In this document: positions 1 through 8,588 of the stretch, piece after piece
How the letters are laid out: the number at the start of each line of letters is the position of its first letter
Position numbering within the stretch: position 1 is the stretch's first letter
DNA from: Actinoplanes italicus
GTDB taxonomy: Bacteria; Actinomycetota; Actinomycetes; Mycobacteriales; Micromonosporaceae
Assembly (NCBI RefSeq): GCF_003001815.1
Contig: NZ_PVMZ01000020.1
Span: forward strand, 62,001-126,000
Direction: 5' to 3'
DNA length: 64,000 nt
Notes under the pieces: model-generated
What the model saw: the letters and a program-made list of their open reading frames with translations, nothing else
Databases searched by the model: none
Told to the model about the DNA's origin: nothing
Program-made: the position numbers and the translations under genes

Positions 1-92
1 TGCGGATCAGTTTCGGCCTGGGCAGCACCGAGGCCGACATCGACCGGGTGCTCGAAGCGCTCACCGCGGTGCTCGGGACGGTTCGCACCTGA
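1..92 (+). CDS. Cysteine desulfurase-like protein, C-terminal end only
   Basis: Only the last 29 residues lie in the window; the reading frame is already open at base 3 and stops with TGA at 90-92. The visible tail, RISFGLGSTEADIDRVLEAL and a few more residues, matches the C-terminal motif of NifS/IscS-type class V aminotransferases, in which a Ser/Phe-rich strand is followed by a T-E-E/A-D-I-D-R helix. The active-site Cys and PLP Lys would be upstream, outside the window, so the exact member (IscS, SufS or another) cannot be told. The next gene on this strand starts 43 bases on. Confidence 0.6.
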   Translation, partial: RISFGLGSTEADIDRVLEALTAVLGTVRT

Positions 93-134
93 CCTACAAC
101 CCGGACGATCCGCGACCAGGACCCCCCGGGGCCG

Positions 135-2444
135 ATGGTGCCTCTCGTGGCGACGTGGATGAGAGGGCTGCGTGACCGGCTTCCGACCGGGGCGAGGCTC
201 AGCGACGAGGACTGGGCGGGCCGGCACCGCCTGCTGACGGTGGTGCTCGCTGTCTGCATGGTGCTGCTCACCGTGTTCGGTCTGATCAAGGGCGAGAAGA
301 CCGCGGAGCTGCTGATCACCGACGGTCTGGTGCTGCCCTCGCTCGTCGCGGCGGCCCGGCTCCCCGGCCGGCGGCTGCGGTCGCTGGCCGTGGCGTTCGG
401 CTTCACCTCGGCCTGCGCCGGATTCGTGGCGCTGTGCCACGGCCTGACCGAGGCGCACTTCACGTTCTTCATCCTGATCCCGGCGCTCGCCCTCTACCGG
501 GACTGGGCGCCGTTCGGCGGCTTCCTGGTCGCCACCACGCTGCACCACGGCGGTTTCGGCATCATCGAGGCCGACCACACCTTCGGCCACGACTCGGCGC
601 AGCAGCACCCGCTGGTGTGGGCGCTGATCCACGGTGTCGCCGTTCTCGCCGCCGCCTCCTTCCAGCTGGTCGCGTGGCGTTTCAACGAGATCGAGGAGGA
701 GCGGGCGAGGGAGAACCTGAGCGAGAGCCAGGCCCAGCTCAGCGTCGCCTTCGACGAGACGCCGGTGCCGATGGCCATGTTCGCCCCGGACGGGCGGGTG
801 CTGCGCACCAACTCCGCATACCGGGAGTGGCTGCGCCTGCCTGCCGAGCTGCCCGACGACTTCTCGGTCCGGGATCTGCCGCTGATCCCGATCCAGCCGG
901 ACGAGCCGCACATCGGTCAGCTGCTCACCCATTCGTACGAGCCGATCACCGTGACCCGCCAGTACCGGCGCAGCGACGACCAGTCGCTGATGTGGGTGCA
1001 GACCCACGCCACCGGCCTCTACGACCGTTCCGGGCAGCTGCGGCTGACCTTCGTGCACTGCCTCGACGTCACCGCGGTCCGCGACCACGAGGCCGAACTG
1101 CGCTACCAGGTACGCCACGACTCCCTGACCGGGCTGCTGTCACGCAAGGCGTTCGAGCTCGACCTCACCGAGCTGCTGACCAGGAGTGACGGCGCCGAGC
1201 CGGTCAGCGTGATCTACCTGGACGTGGACCGGTTCAAGTCGATCAACGACGGGGCCGGCCACACCACCGGCGACGACGTGCTGCGCGCGCTGGCCGTACG
1301 CCTGCGGCTGGTGGTCCCGACCGGCGCCCTGGTGGCCCGCCTCGGCGGTGACGAGTTCATCGTGGCGCTGGCCGGCCCGTCCGGCACCGGCCTGCGGGTC
1401 GCCAACGGCATCCTCGCCGCGTGCGAGGAGCCCCTGGCCGTCGGCGGCTACGAGCTGCCCGTCTCGTGCAGCATCGGCGTCACCACCGCGTTCGGGTCCG
1501 CCGCGACCGACGACGTGGTGCTCGCCGCGGACACCGCCATGTACGCGGCCAAGCGGGCCGGCGGCAACCGGGTGCAGATCTTCACCGACGAGCTGCGCGC
1601 CCCCGTACAGGAGAAGATCGCCGCCGAGGCCCGGGTCCGCCGTGCCCTCGCCGGTGAGCAGCGGATCACGCTGCCGCTCTGGTTCCAGCCGGTGGCGTCC
1701 TCCTCGACCGGGCAGATCCTCGGCGCCGAGGCCCTGGTCCGGATGCGCACCCCGGAGGGGGAGATCCTCAGCCCGTTCCACTTCATCGGCGCCGCCGAGG
1801 AGACCGGCCTGATCGTGCCGCTCGGCGAGCACGTGCTGCGCTCGGCCATCGACCACCTGCTGCACTGGTCGGACCGGCTCGGCTACGTGTCGGTCAACGT
1901 GAGCCCGCGTCAGCTGGCCGAGCCCGACTTCGTGCCGATGGTCGCGAGCATCCTGTCCCGCCTGCCCGGCTTCGACCCGTCCCGGATCGTCCTGGAGATC
2001 ACCGAGACGGCCGTGCTGTCGTCGACGGTCGACGTCAGCGAGCGGCTCACCGCCCTCAAGCAGCTCGGCGTGCGTATCGCGCTGGACGACTTCGGCACCG
2101 GCTACAGCTCGCTGACCTGGCTCAAGTCGCTGCCCGCCGACATCGTCAAGCTGGACCGCTCGTTCGTGGCCGGCCTGGCCGAGGATCCGAAGAAGAACTC
2201 GATCATCCAGGCGGTGCTGTGGCTGGCCCGGTCACTGGGCATGTCGACCATCGCCGAGGGCGTGGAGGAGCCCGCCGACTGGGAGGCGCTGCGTGCCGCC
2301 GGGTGCCCGGCCGTGCAGGGCTACCTGTTCAGCAAGCCGCTGCCGGCCGCCGACTTCGACGAGATGCTGCGCCGGCACCACGAAAGGGCCACCTTCGAGG
2401 GAGTTCACCTGCGCGAAACCATGGGGACTCCGGTTGCCGGTTAG
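135..2444 (+). CDS. Membrane-anchored PAS-GGDEF-EAL cyclic di-GMP protein
   Basis: A 769-residue bifunctional-type c-di-GMP enzyme. About residues 30-190 form a set of hydrophobic helices (a MASE-like membrane sensor), 200-320 look like a PAS domain, 330-490 are a GGDEF (diguanylate cyclase) domain and 500-755 an EAL phosphodiesterase domain. Both signature motifs are intact: G-G-D-E-F at 404-408 and E-A-L at 532-534, and the late EGVE motif is also present, so either or both activities are possible; the sequence alone does not say which dominates. ATG at 135 was chosen; GTG codons a few residues downstream are alternatives. The stop TAG is shared with a probable -10 element of the next gene. 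Confidence 0.93.
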   Translation: MVPLVATWMRGLRDRLPTGARLSDEDWAGRHRLLTVVLAVCMVLLTVFGLIKGEKTAELLITDGLVLPSLVAAARLPGRRLRSLAVAFGFTSACAGFVALCHGLTEAHFTFFILIPALALYRDWAPFGGFLVATTLHHGGFGIIEADHTFGHDSAQQHPLVWALIHGVAVLAAASFQLVAWRFNEIEEERARENLSESQAQLSVAFDETPVPMAMFAPDGRVLRTNSAYREWLRLPAELPDDFSVRDLPLIPIQPDEPHIGQLLTHSYEPITVTRQYRRSDDQSLMWVQTHATGLYDRSGQLRLTFVHCLDVTAVRDHEAELRYQVRHDSLTGLLSRKAFELDLTELLTRSDGAEPVSVIYLDVDRFKSINDGAGHTTGDDVLRALAVRLRLVVPTGALVARLGGDEFIVALAGPSGTGLRVANGILAACEEPLAVGGYELPVSCSIGVTTAFGSAATDDVVLAADTAMYAAKRAGGNRVQIFTDELRAPVQEKIAAEARVRRALAGEQRITLPLWFQPVASSSTGQILGAEALVRMRTPEGEILSPFHFIGAAEETGLIVPLGEHVLRSAIDHLLHWSDRLGYVSVNVSPRQLAEPDFVPMVASILSRLPGFDPSRIVLEITETAVLSSTVDVSERLTALKQLGVRIALDDFGTGYSSLTWLKSLPADIVKLDRSFVAGLAEDPKKNSIIQAVLWLARSLGMSTIAEGVEEPADWEALRAAGCPAVQGYLFSKPLPAADFDEMLRRHHERATFEGVHLRETMGTPVAG

Positions 2445-2447
2445 AGT
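2442..2447 (+). promoter_or_regulatory. Leaderless-type -10 box (TAGAGT) for the GH92 gene
   Basis: TAGAGT begins with the stop codon of the GGDEF-EAL gene and lies 12 bases before the proposed ATC start of the mannosidase gene at 2454. The same 14 bases, TAGAGTCCGGCCAT, occur at 22504-22517 with ATG in the same place. The spacing is what is expected of leaderless actinobacterial transcripts. Confidence 0.5.
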
Positions 2448-2453
2448 CCGGCC

Positions 2454-4688
2454 ATCCTCGACAACGTTGATCCCTTCATCGGCACAGCGGCCACCGATCT
2501 GCCCCGGGCACACGGTCTCGCCGCTACCTGGTGGTGGCCGAAACCGCAGGTGGGCAACACCCACCCGGGAGCCACCTCCCCCCTCGGCATGGTCTCCGCC
2601 TGCGCCTACTCGGGGGCGTACCCGACCGGATACGGCCGGTACGCCAAGAACACCGAGGGCGTGCCGGAGGAGATGTTCGAGCGGCACCAGGCCTCCGGTT
2701 TCACGCACTTCCAGCAGTCCGGGACCGGGGCGATCAGAAAGTACTACAACTACGCCAGGGTCACCCCGATGGTGCAGCCGCTCGACGACCTCGGCCAGTC
2801 GTGGCCGCTGGAGGACGAGCGGGCCGAGGCCGGCTACTACGCGGCCAATCTGGACACCGGGGTGCGCTGCGAGATAACGGTGGGGGAGAAGGTCGCGGTC
2901 CACCGCTACACGTTCCCCGACCACCACAGCGCCCGCGTCGTCATCGACCTGTCCTGCGGCGGCCTCGGCATCGACCTGGGCCGCACCATCCCGCTGCGCG
3001 CCCAGGTGGAGAGCATGGGCCACGGCCGGGCCCAGGGCACCGTCGTGATGGAGGGCATCCCGCTCTCGGTCTACATCGAGGTGGAGAGCCCCGGCTGGCG
3101 GCAGATGCTCTGGTACGACCGGCGGCTCATCCCGGGCGGCACCCGCCTCGACTTCGACAGCATCCGGCACACCACCCTGCGCCCGTTCGGGATGCTCTTC
3201 ATGGGGGCGGCCCGCGCCGGGCAGACCATCGAGGTGCGGATGGGGTTCTCGCTGCGCGGCTGCGACCAGGCCCGGCAGAACCTGGAACGCGAGTGCGGGA
3301 CCGGCGTCCCGGCCTTCGAGACGGTCCGCGCCCGGACCCGCGGACGCTGGCGCGACCACCTGGGACGCGTCCGGGTCGACGGCGGCACCCAGGCCCGGCG
3401 CACCGTGATGGCGACCGCGCTCTACCACTCGCTGATCAAGCCGTGCATCGCGGAGGACGAGAGCCCGAACTGGCCCGACCCAGGCCCGTACGCCTTCGAC
3501 ATCTGCACCATGTGGGACATCTACAAGACCCAGATGCCGCTGCTGTCGGCGATCGCCCCGGACCGGTACGGCGACATGCTGGAGTCTCTGATCCGGGTCT
3601 GCGAGGAGGAGGGCAACTTCCCGATCGGCTACCGGATGGCCCGCGGCGCCGACCGGTTCTTCCGGCAGGCCAGCGCGCTCGCCCACACGGCGCTCGCCGA
3701 CGTGCACGCCCTCAAACGGCCCGGTATCGACTGGAGCTGGGCGCTCGTGCACATGGTCGACGACCTGCGCCGGATGTACGGCGAGGACTTCTGGGAACAC
3801 GGCGTGGTGCACCCCATCACCCACACCCTCGACCTGTCGTACGCCCACTACTGCACCGCCAAGGTGGCCCGCGCCCTCAACGATCACCGTCTCGCCGCCG
3901 ACCTGGAACGCCGCAGCCAGGGCTGGGTCAACGCGTTCGACCCGAAGACCGGCCTGCTGCGGGACTCGGAGTTCTACGAGGGCGGCAAGTGGAACTACTC
4001 GTTCCGCCTGATGCACGACATGGCCGGCCGGATCGCGCTGGCCGGCGGTGACGCCGCGTTCAGTTTCATGCTCGACCGGTTCTTCGGCTACGGCGCGGCC
4101 CCGGTCAAGCAGCCCGGCCGCTGCCCCGACCCGGCCGAGATGGCCGCCGGCTACGCCCTGAACCGATTCGAGGGCCTCAACAACGAGCCCGACATGGAGG
4201 TCCCCTGGGCCTACCACTACTCGGGACGGCCGGACCGCACGGCCGAGGTGGTCAACTCGGCGCTGACCTGGCAGTTCGGCACCGGGCCGGGCGGCCTGCC
4301 CGGCAACGACGACTCCGGCGGCCTGAGCGCCTGGTACGTCTGGGCGTCGCTGGGGCTGTTCCCGGTCGCCGGGCAGAATCTGTTCCTGGTCAACGCGCCC
4401 GCGTTCGAGCGCGCGGCGATCGGAGTCGAGGGCGGCGAGTTCGTCATCGAGACCTCAGGGCACCGGGAATCACCCATCGGCGTCGACGGCATCGACCGCG
4501 ACCCGCCACCCCAGTACGTCCAATCGGCGACCCTCAACGGGAGGCCCCTGCACGCCACCCACCTGAACGCGGCCGACGTCCATCACGGCGGACGGCTGCA
4601 CCTGCGGCTGGGGCCCGAGCCCTCCAACTGGGGACACGGGATCCGGCCGCCATCCCTCTCAGATTCCCACCCTAAGGAACAGCGATGA
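2454..4688 (+). CDS. GH92 family alpha-mannosidase, possible ATC start codon
   Basis: A GH92 glycosidase; characterised members are calcium-dependent exo-acting alpha-mannosidases. From 2454 the protein has 744 residues and begins with the family's N-terminal motif D-P-F-I-G-T followed by G-N-T-H-P-G-A; near the end are N-N-E-P-D (Glu578, position of the family's acid) and G-N-D-D-S-G-G (Asp619/620, position of the base), then S-A-W-Y-V. No signal peptide is seen, so it looks cytoplasmic. The conserved N-terminal motif lies upstream of the first standard start (GTG 2550), and the frame is closed at 2442-2444, leaving only non-standard codons; ATC 2454 is placed exactly where ATG sits in the matching promoter at 22504. 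It overlaps the glycosyltransferase gene by 4 bases (ATGA), so the two are co-translated. Confidence 0.85.
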   Translation: MLDNVDPFIGTAATDLPRAHGLAATWWWPKPQVGNTHPGATSPLGMVSACAYSGAYPTGYGRYAKNTEGVPEEMFERHQASGFTHFQQSGTGAIRKYYNYARVTPMVQPLDDLGQSWPLEDERAEAGYYAANLDTGVRCEITVGEKVAVHRYTFPDHHSARVVIDLSCGGLGIDLGRTIPLRAQVESMGHGRAQGTVVMEGIPLSVYIEVESPGWRQMLWYDRRLIPGGTRLDFDSIRHTTLRPFGMLFMGAARAGQTIEVRMGFSLRGCDQARQNLERECGTGVPAFETVRARTRGRWRDHLGRVRVDGGTQARRTVMATALYHSLIKPCIAEDESPNWPDPGPYAFDICTMWDIYKTQMPLLSAIAPDRYGDMLESLIRVCEEEGNFPIGYRMARGADRFFRQASALAHTALADVHALKRPGIDWSWALVHMVDDLRRMYGEDFWEHGVVHPITHTLDLSYAHYCTAKVARALNDHRLAADLERRSQGWVNAFDPKTGLLRDSEFYEGGKWNYSFRLMHDMAGRIALAGGDAAFSFMLDRFFGYGAAPVKQPGRCPDPAEMAAGYALNRFEGLNNEPDMEVPWAYHYSGRPDRTAEVVNSALTWQFGTGPGGLPGNDDSGGLSAWYVWASLGLFPVAGQNLFLVNAPAFERAAIGVEGGEFVIETSGHRESPIGVDGIDRDPPPQYVQSATLNGRPLHATHLNAADVHHGGRLHLRLGPEPSNWGHGIRPPSLSDSHPKEQR

Positions 4689-5944
4689 GCCGACCGACCC
4701 GCCGTCTCGTCATCGCGGTACGCGCCGATCCGGTCATCTGCGGCCACTCCGGCGAGGCCCGCAACCTCGCCGAGGTGGCTCTCACCCGGGGCTTCGACGA
4801 CGTACGTCTGCTCACCTGGCCGATCCCCGCCCTCCAGTCGGCCGGACTGCCCCTCAAGCCCCTCGACCGGCTCCTGCCGTACAGCCCCGGCATCACCGTC
4901 GAGCGCCCCGAGGCGGTCGGCGACTACCGCGTCCCGGACGGCCGGCACCTGGCCGGGCTCACCGGCCGTCTGGTCGAACTGCTCTCCGACGGCGTCCCCA
5001 CGGTCTGCCTGTCGATGTACCTCGTCCCCCACACGCAGGTCGTCAACGACGCGGTCACCGCCGCGCGGGCGGCCGGCTTCGCCCCCGACGTGCACACCAT
5101 CGCAAAGGCGGTCGGCTCGGACGTCACCAACGTCATCCGCTCCTGCCTGCGCGAAGGCCGCTTCGGCGCCGCGACCGTCCTGCTCACCACGTTCCTCGGC
5201 AGCGACGAGGTGGTGGCGGTCTCCGAGTACACCCGTGACGAGATCATCGCCTCGGCCGAGGAGGTGGACGCGCACTGCGGCACCACCTTCGCCGCCCAGT
5301 GCCGTGAGCGGGTCACCGTCAGCTACCCGCCGATCGACTCGTCGGCGTTCGTCGACCCCGATCCGGCCGCCGTCGACGCGGCCCTGGAACGCCGGGGCCT
5401 CAAGCGGGACGAATACGTTCTCTTCCTCTCCCGGGTGGCCCGGGCCAAGGGCATTTACGACCTGGTCATCGCGTACGGCCAGATGCGCTGCCGCGACGAC
5501 GTGAAACTCGTGGTCGCGGGCACCGGTCCGGCGCTCGAGCACGTGCGCGCGATGGCCAAGGAGGACGAGCGGATCATCTTCCTGACCGACGTGGACGACG
5601 ACGAGAAACCGCTGCTCATGGCCGGTTGTGCGGCGTACGTGCTGCCCACCAAGCCGGAGCCGGACTTCGTCGAGACGTTCGGCATCGCCCTGGCCGAGAA
5701 GGGCCTGGCCGGCGGCGGGCCGATCATCACGACCACCACCGGTGGCGTGCTGGAGGCGGTCGGTGACGCCGCCGTGATCGTGGAGGCCGGCGACATCACC
5801 GCGATCGCCGAGGCGGTCGACCGGGCGGTCCTGGACATGTCCGCCGACGAGCGCAAGGACCTGGAGGTCCGCGCCCGGGCACACGCCATGACCTTCGATC
5901 GGGTGGCCGTCTTCGACGATCTCTTCACCGCAAAAACCTACTAA
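4685..5944 (+). CDS. GT4-type glycosyltransferase
   Basis: A 419-residue glycosyltransferase with a two-Rossmann GT-B layout. The C-terminal half carries the GT4 features: V-L-F-L-S-R-V-A-R-A-K-G-I near 245, V-V-A-G-T-G-P after it, and an E-x7-E type motif in E-T-F-G-I-A-L-A-E near 328-336, used by the family for the sugar-nucleotide. No membrane helices are apparent. The ATG overlaps the mannosidase stop by 4 bases and an AAGGAA ribosome binding site sits 5-10 bases upstream. A trehalose- or sucrose-type transferase role is possible, but donor and acceptor cannot be read from the sequence; pairing with a mannosidase hints at mannose-containing glycans. Confidence 0.85.
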   Translation: MSRPTRRLVIAVRADPVICGHSGEARNLAEVALTRGFDDVRLLTWPIPALQSAGLPLKPLDRLLPYSPGITVERPEAVGDYRVPDGRHLAGLTGRLVELLSDGVPTVCLSMYLVPHTQVVNDAVTAARAAGFAPDVHTIAKAVGSDVTNVIRSCLREGRFGAATVLLTTFLGSDEVVAVSEYTRDEIIASAEEVDAHCGTTFAAQCRERVTVSYPPIDSSAFVDPDPAAVDAALERRGLKRDEYVLFLSRVARAKGIYDLVIAYGQMRCRDDVKLVVAGTGPALEHVRAMAKEDERIIFLTDVDDDEKPLLMAGCAAYVLPTKPEPDFVETFGIALAEKGLAGGGPIITTTTGGVLEAVGDAAVIVEAGDITAIAEAVDRAVLDMSADERKDLEVRARAHAMTFDRVAVFDDLFTAKTY

Positions 5945-5949
5945 TCAGT

Positions 5950-5982
5950 ACGAGGTGCGCCGGTTCCGCCGGCGCACCTCGT
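5950..5982 (+). terminator. Strong hairpin terminator after the GT4 gene
   Basis: A perfect 14-base-pair stem (ACGAGGTGCGCCGG and its complement) with a 5-base loop starts 6 bases after the glycosyltransferase stop. There is no U-tract, as is common for actinobacterial terminators. Confidence 0.8.
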
Positions 5983-6050
5983 CCCTGCTGTTCACTGTGA
6001 CGACGATCTCCGATATGGTCTCCTCCGCTGTGGAGGGCTCGTATCGGGGG

Positions 6051-6383
6051 ATGCTCATGTTCAAGTGGATCAGTGACTGGTTCAGCGAGCGTGTCGACCC
6101 CGCGCCCAACCCCATGCGCACCTCGGTCGCCGCCATCGACGAGGAGCTGGCCACGCTGCGTGCCGTGCCCGGCTGGGAGCGCGACAGGTTCGCCCGGGAG
6201 CGCGCCGACCAGCTGCTCGACGTGCGGGCCGTGCTCGTCCGTCACGAGGCCGAGGACGCCGCCGCTCAGATGCGACCCTCGGCGACCAGCCGGTCCAGCT
6301 TGGCGTACCCCTCGTTGACGCCGACCTCCATGCCGCTCTTGAGCCAGGCGTCCCGGCCCTCGAAGCTGTCCACCAGCGACTGA
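6051..6383 (+). CDS. Small hypothetical protein running antisense into the SRPBCC gene
   Basis: An unrecognised 110-residue frame starting M-L-M-F-K-W-I-S-D-W-F-S-E-R, with a charged helical body up to about residue 73 (D-V-R-A-V-L-V-R-H-E-A-E-D-A-A-A). A GGGGG run lies just upstream of ATG 6051; ATG 6057 is an alternative. From 6266 onward it runs antisense to the well-supported SRPBCC gene and turns into Ser/Pro-rich sequence typical of a shadow frame. Either the protein really ends with this odd tail or a stop near 6265 has been lost. No function can be given. Confidence 0.45.
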   Translation: MLMFKWISDWFSERVDPAPNPMRTSVAAIDEELATLRAVPGWERDRFARERADQLLDVRAVLVRHEAEDAAAQMRPSATSRSSLAYPSLTPTSMPLLSQASRPSKLSTSD

Positions 6384-6748
6384 GTGTGCATCCGGGTGCG
6401 GCCGTCACCCAGGTCCTCGAACCACAGGGTCTCCAGGGCGACACCCTCCGGCTGGCCCTCCCAGGTGAACGTCTGCACGATCCGGTCCGTGCCCACCTCG
6501 TGGAAGGTGCCGCGGAACGCGAACTCCTCGCCATCCCGGCCGGCGACGTAGCGCCAGCTGCCGCCGGTCCGCGCGTCCCAGTAGTCGACCTTGGTCGTGA
6601 GTGAGTCCGGCCCGATCCACAGCACGAACAGCTCCGGGTCGGTGTGCGCGCGGAGGAGCTGCGCCGGGGTGGCCGCGAAGTCACGGGTCATCCGGATGAT
6701 CGGCAGCTTCGGGTCGGCCTCGATGGCCACGGTCACGGTCTCGTTCAC
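6266..6748 (-). CDS. SRPBCC (AHSA1-like) domain protein
   Basis: A 160-residue START/Bet v1-fold protein of the activator-of-Hsp90-ATPase-homologue group: an N-terminal R-x-F-x-A-x-x-x-x-L-W-like entry (R-D-F-A-A-T-P-A-Q-L), W-D-A-R-T-G-G-S-W-R-Y and the C-terminal helix L-K-S-G-M-E-V-G-V-N-E-G-Y-A-K-L-D are typical. Such proteins bind hydrophobic ligands; in actinomycetes they are very often paired with an ArsR regulator, as here. GTG 6748 was chosen because it overlaps the ArsR stop as GTGA, showing translational coupling. Cytoplasmic, ligand unknown. Confidence 0.92.
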   Translation of the reverse strand: MNETVTVAIEADPKLPIIRMTRDFAATPAQLLRAHTDPELFVLWIGPDSLTTKVDYWDARTGGSWRYVAGRDGEEFAFRGTFHEVGTDRIVQTFTWEGQPEGVALETLWFEDLGDGRTRMHTQSLVDSFEGRDAWLKSGMEVGVNEGYAKLDRLVAEGRI

Positions 6749-7119
6749 TTTTCTTCCCTTTCGTTCGCGTTCTTGCGTACAACATCGGGATCTTCGGTCT
6801 TGTCCATTGCGGCCAGTACCGCGTCGAGCCGGGAGTAGCGCTCCTCGGCCCGCCGCCGGTAGCGCTCGATCCACTCGTCCATCCGGTCGAACACCTCCGT
6901 CTCCAGACGCACCACGCGGGGCTGAGGTCCCGGCGGGCGGCTCACCAGACCGGCGTCCTCGAGCACGCGCAGGTGCTTGTAGACCGCCTGCAGTGACATC
7001 CGATACGGCTCGGCGAGCTGGTTGACCGTGGCGTCGCCGCCGGCCAGGCGCGCCACCATGTCGAGGCGCGTCGGGTCGGCGAGAGCGCCGAAGACCCGTG
7101 CCATCGTGTCCGCCGACAT
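6745..7119 (-). CDS. ArsR-family transcriptional repressor
   Basis: A 124-residue winged helix-turn-helix protein: A-L-A-D-P-T-R-L-D-M-V-A-R-L, then V-N-Q-L-A and the recognition helix M-S-L-Q-A-V-Y-K-H-L-R-V-L-E-D-A-G-L-V. No metal-binding Cys cluster is seen, so it is the SRPBCC-linked kind and not a metal sensor. It is the first gene of a two-gene operon with the SRPBCC gene (4-base overlap). Two copies of a TCAAC-N6-GTTGA palindrome flank its own promoter, so autorepression is very likely. Confidence 0.93.
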   Translation of the reverse strand: MSADTMARVFGALADPTRLDMVARLAGGDATVNQLAEPYRMSLQAVYKHLRVLEDAGLVSRPPGPQPRVVRLETEVFDRMDEWIERYRRRAEERYSRLDAVLAAMDKTEDPDVVRKNANEREEK

Positions 7120-7129
7120 CAGCCCCTCA

Positions 7130-7193
7130 TTTCAACTGCTCGGTTGAAAGACAATATAATCCCGCGGTACGCCTCAGTCAACCAAAAAGTTGA
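7130..7193 (-). promoter_or_regulatory. ArsR operon promoter with two operator palindromes
   Basis: Read on the minus strand there is a near-ideal promoter, TTGACT (7176-7181), a 17-base spacer and TATATT (7153-7158). One palindrome, TCAAC-CAAAAA-GTTGA (7178-7193), covers the -35 box; the other, TTTCAAC-TGCTCG-GTTGAAA (7130-7149), lies between the -10 box and the ArsR start codon. The arms match each other, so one protein, most simply the ArsR product, should bind both. Confidence 0.85.
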
Positions 7194-7363
7194 AAGGCCT
7201 GCTCAGGGTCGCGGCCGCTATCCCTGGAGGCGTTCCGTAAACACATCCCCAACGGATGGTTACGAATGCCCGCACCTGCGCGACACTACGGAATCTACGA
7301 TCGATCTCGCCTGCTTCCGCCGCTGTGCGCGGGGCCGTGGCGTCCGGACGGGAGGGAATTCCA

Positions 7364-7708
7364 GTGCACGACGAGATGCTGGCACTCTTCGACGACTGCA
7401 TCGCCCGGATGCTTGATCTCCGCGGCGACCTCGCCGCCACCCGGCGCGTCCATCCGGGCGAACGCCACAGCACCGTACTCACCGCGATCGAGGTCGCCTC
7501 GCACTTCGCCAGCGAAGCCGGCCGGACCGTCACCGCCGGCGTTCCCGCTGGTACCCCTGCCGGCCTTCCCGGCGGCCTTTCCTCAGGTCCTCCCGGCGCT
7601 CTCCCCGTCGCTTTTCCCGCCGCTTTCCCTGCCGCGCCGGATCCCACCGTGATTCCCGGCCGCACCGCCGGCGGTGCACATGATCAGGGCCTCGCCGCGG
7701 CGGTCTGA
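7364..7708 (+). CDS. Small hypothetical protein with Pro/Ala-rich tail
   Basis: An unrecognised 114-residue protein. The first 55 residues (M-H-D-E-M-L-A-L-F-D-D-C-I-A-R-M-L-D-L-R-G-D...) look like a compact helical domain; the rest is a Gly/Pro/Ala repeat of the type P-A-G-T-P-A-G-L-P-G-G. GTG 7364 was chosen because GGGAGG lies 8-13 bases upstream; the frame is open further upstream to 7256. It converges on the GAF gene. No function assigned; the repetitive tail could also be a frame artefact. Confidence 0.5.
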   Translation: MHDEMLALFDDCIARMLDLRGDLAATRRVHPGERHSTVLTAIEVASHFASEAGRTVTAGVPAGTPAGLPGGLSSGPPGALPVAFPAAFPAAPDPTVIPGRTAGGAHDQGLAAAV

Positions 7709-7756
7709 CGGTCTCAGGCTCACTCCGGGCCCGGTATGTTGCCGGGACCCGTTCCC

Positions 7757-8554
7757 TTACCCGGTTCCTTTGTCCGGGCCGGGTTGCCTGTCCAGACCCT
7801 GTTGCTTGTCGAGGCCCCTCAGGCGCCGGGCGCCGGCCGTGGCCAGCAGGTCCAGCAGCCGCCGTTCCGCCGCGTCCGGTTCGTGCGGCCGGGGGTAGTG
7901 CACCGAAAGGATCCCGGCCGTGACCCCGTCCGGACCGGTCAGGGGAATGGACCGGACCGACCGGACCCCCGCCGAGAGAACCGTGTCCCGGGCCGCCCCG
8001 GCCGTGAACAACCCGCTGCGCTCCACATCGTGCACCTGGACCGTCCGGCCCTCCGCCAACGCCGCCCCGCACGCTGTCCCGCGTTCCCGGACCAGCGCGA
8101 AGAACTCCGTGAACTCCGCGTCGAACCCGATCTGCGCCACCATCCGCAGCCCGCCCGCCACCGGATCGACGAGTTGCACGTTGCCCATCGCGGCCCGGCT
8201 CAGCGTCAACGCCGCCGACAGCACCGCCGACCCGATCGCCCCAGGATCCCGCACATGCCCGAACTCCGGCTCGAACAGCACCAGCCCACGCCGGTCCGAG
8301 GACCCGAGAACGGCGTACCGGGCCAGATCGGTCGCCCGCCGCTCCAACTGGAGCCAGCGTTCCTCCAGCTCCGCCCGAACCTGCCGCCGCCACTCCTCGG
8401 CCGCCGCCCGGGCCTCCGCCGCACCCGCCCGGTCACGCCGCGCCGCCCGCAGCCGCAGCTCGGCATCGGCGCGGCGCCGCCGCGCCGCCTCGACCAGCTC
8501 CCGCGCGCGTGCGGCCCGCTCATCCTCGCCGTACCCGCGGGCGGACGCGCTCAT
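7757..8554 (-). CDS. Coiled-coil GAF domain protein
   Basis: A 265-residue protein: residues 1-85 are Ala/Arg/Glu-rich and likely form a coiled coil, and about 90-250 form a GAF domain (G-N-V-Q-L-V-D-P-V-A-G-G-L-R-M-V-A-Q-I-G-F, then S-V-R-S-I-P-L-T-G-P-D-G-V-T-A-G-I-L-S). It has no kinase, output or ANTAR domain, so it probably signals by protein contact. Start ATG 8554 has GGAGGG just upstream. It follows the EgtA-like ligase on the same strand with 150 bases between, including a hairpin. Confidence 0.8.
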   Translation of the reverse strand: MSASARGYGEDERAARARELVEAARRRRADAELRLRAARRDRAGAAEARAAAEEWRRQVRAELEERWLQLERRATDLARYAVLGSSDRRGLVLFEPEFGHVRDPGAIGSAVLSAALTLSRAAMGNVQLVDPVAGGLRMVAQIGFDAEFTEFFALVRERGTACGAALAEGRTVQVHDVERSGLFTAGAARDTVLSAGVRSVRSIPLTGPDGVTAGILSVHYPRPHEPDAAERRLLDLLATAGARRLRGLDKQQGLDRQPGPDKGTG

Positions 8555-8588
8555 CGGAACCCTCCGGACCTCACGCCGAGTCCGCCAC

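Noticed and set aside
2232..4217. A 661-codon open frame on the minus strand
   Set aside because: Antisense to the GH92 mannosidase gene with its family motifs; no recognisable domain.
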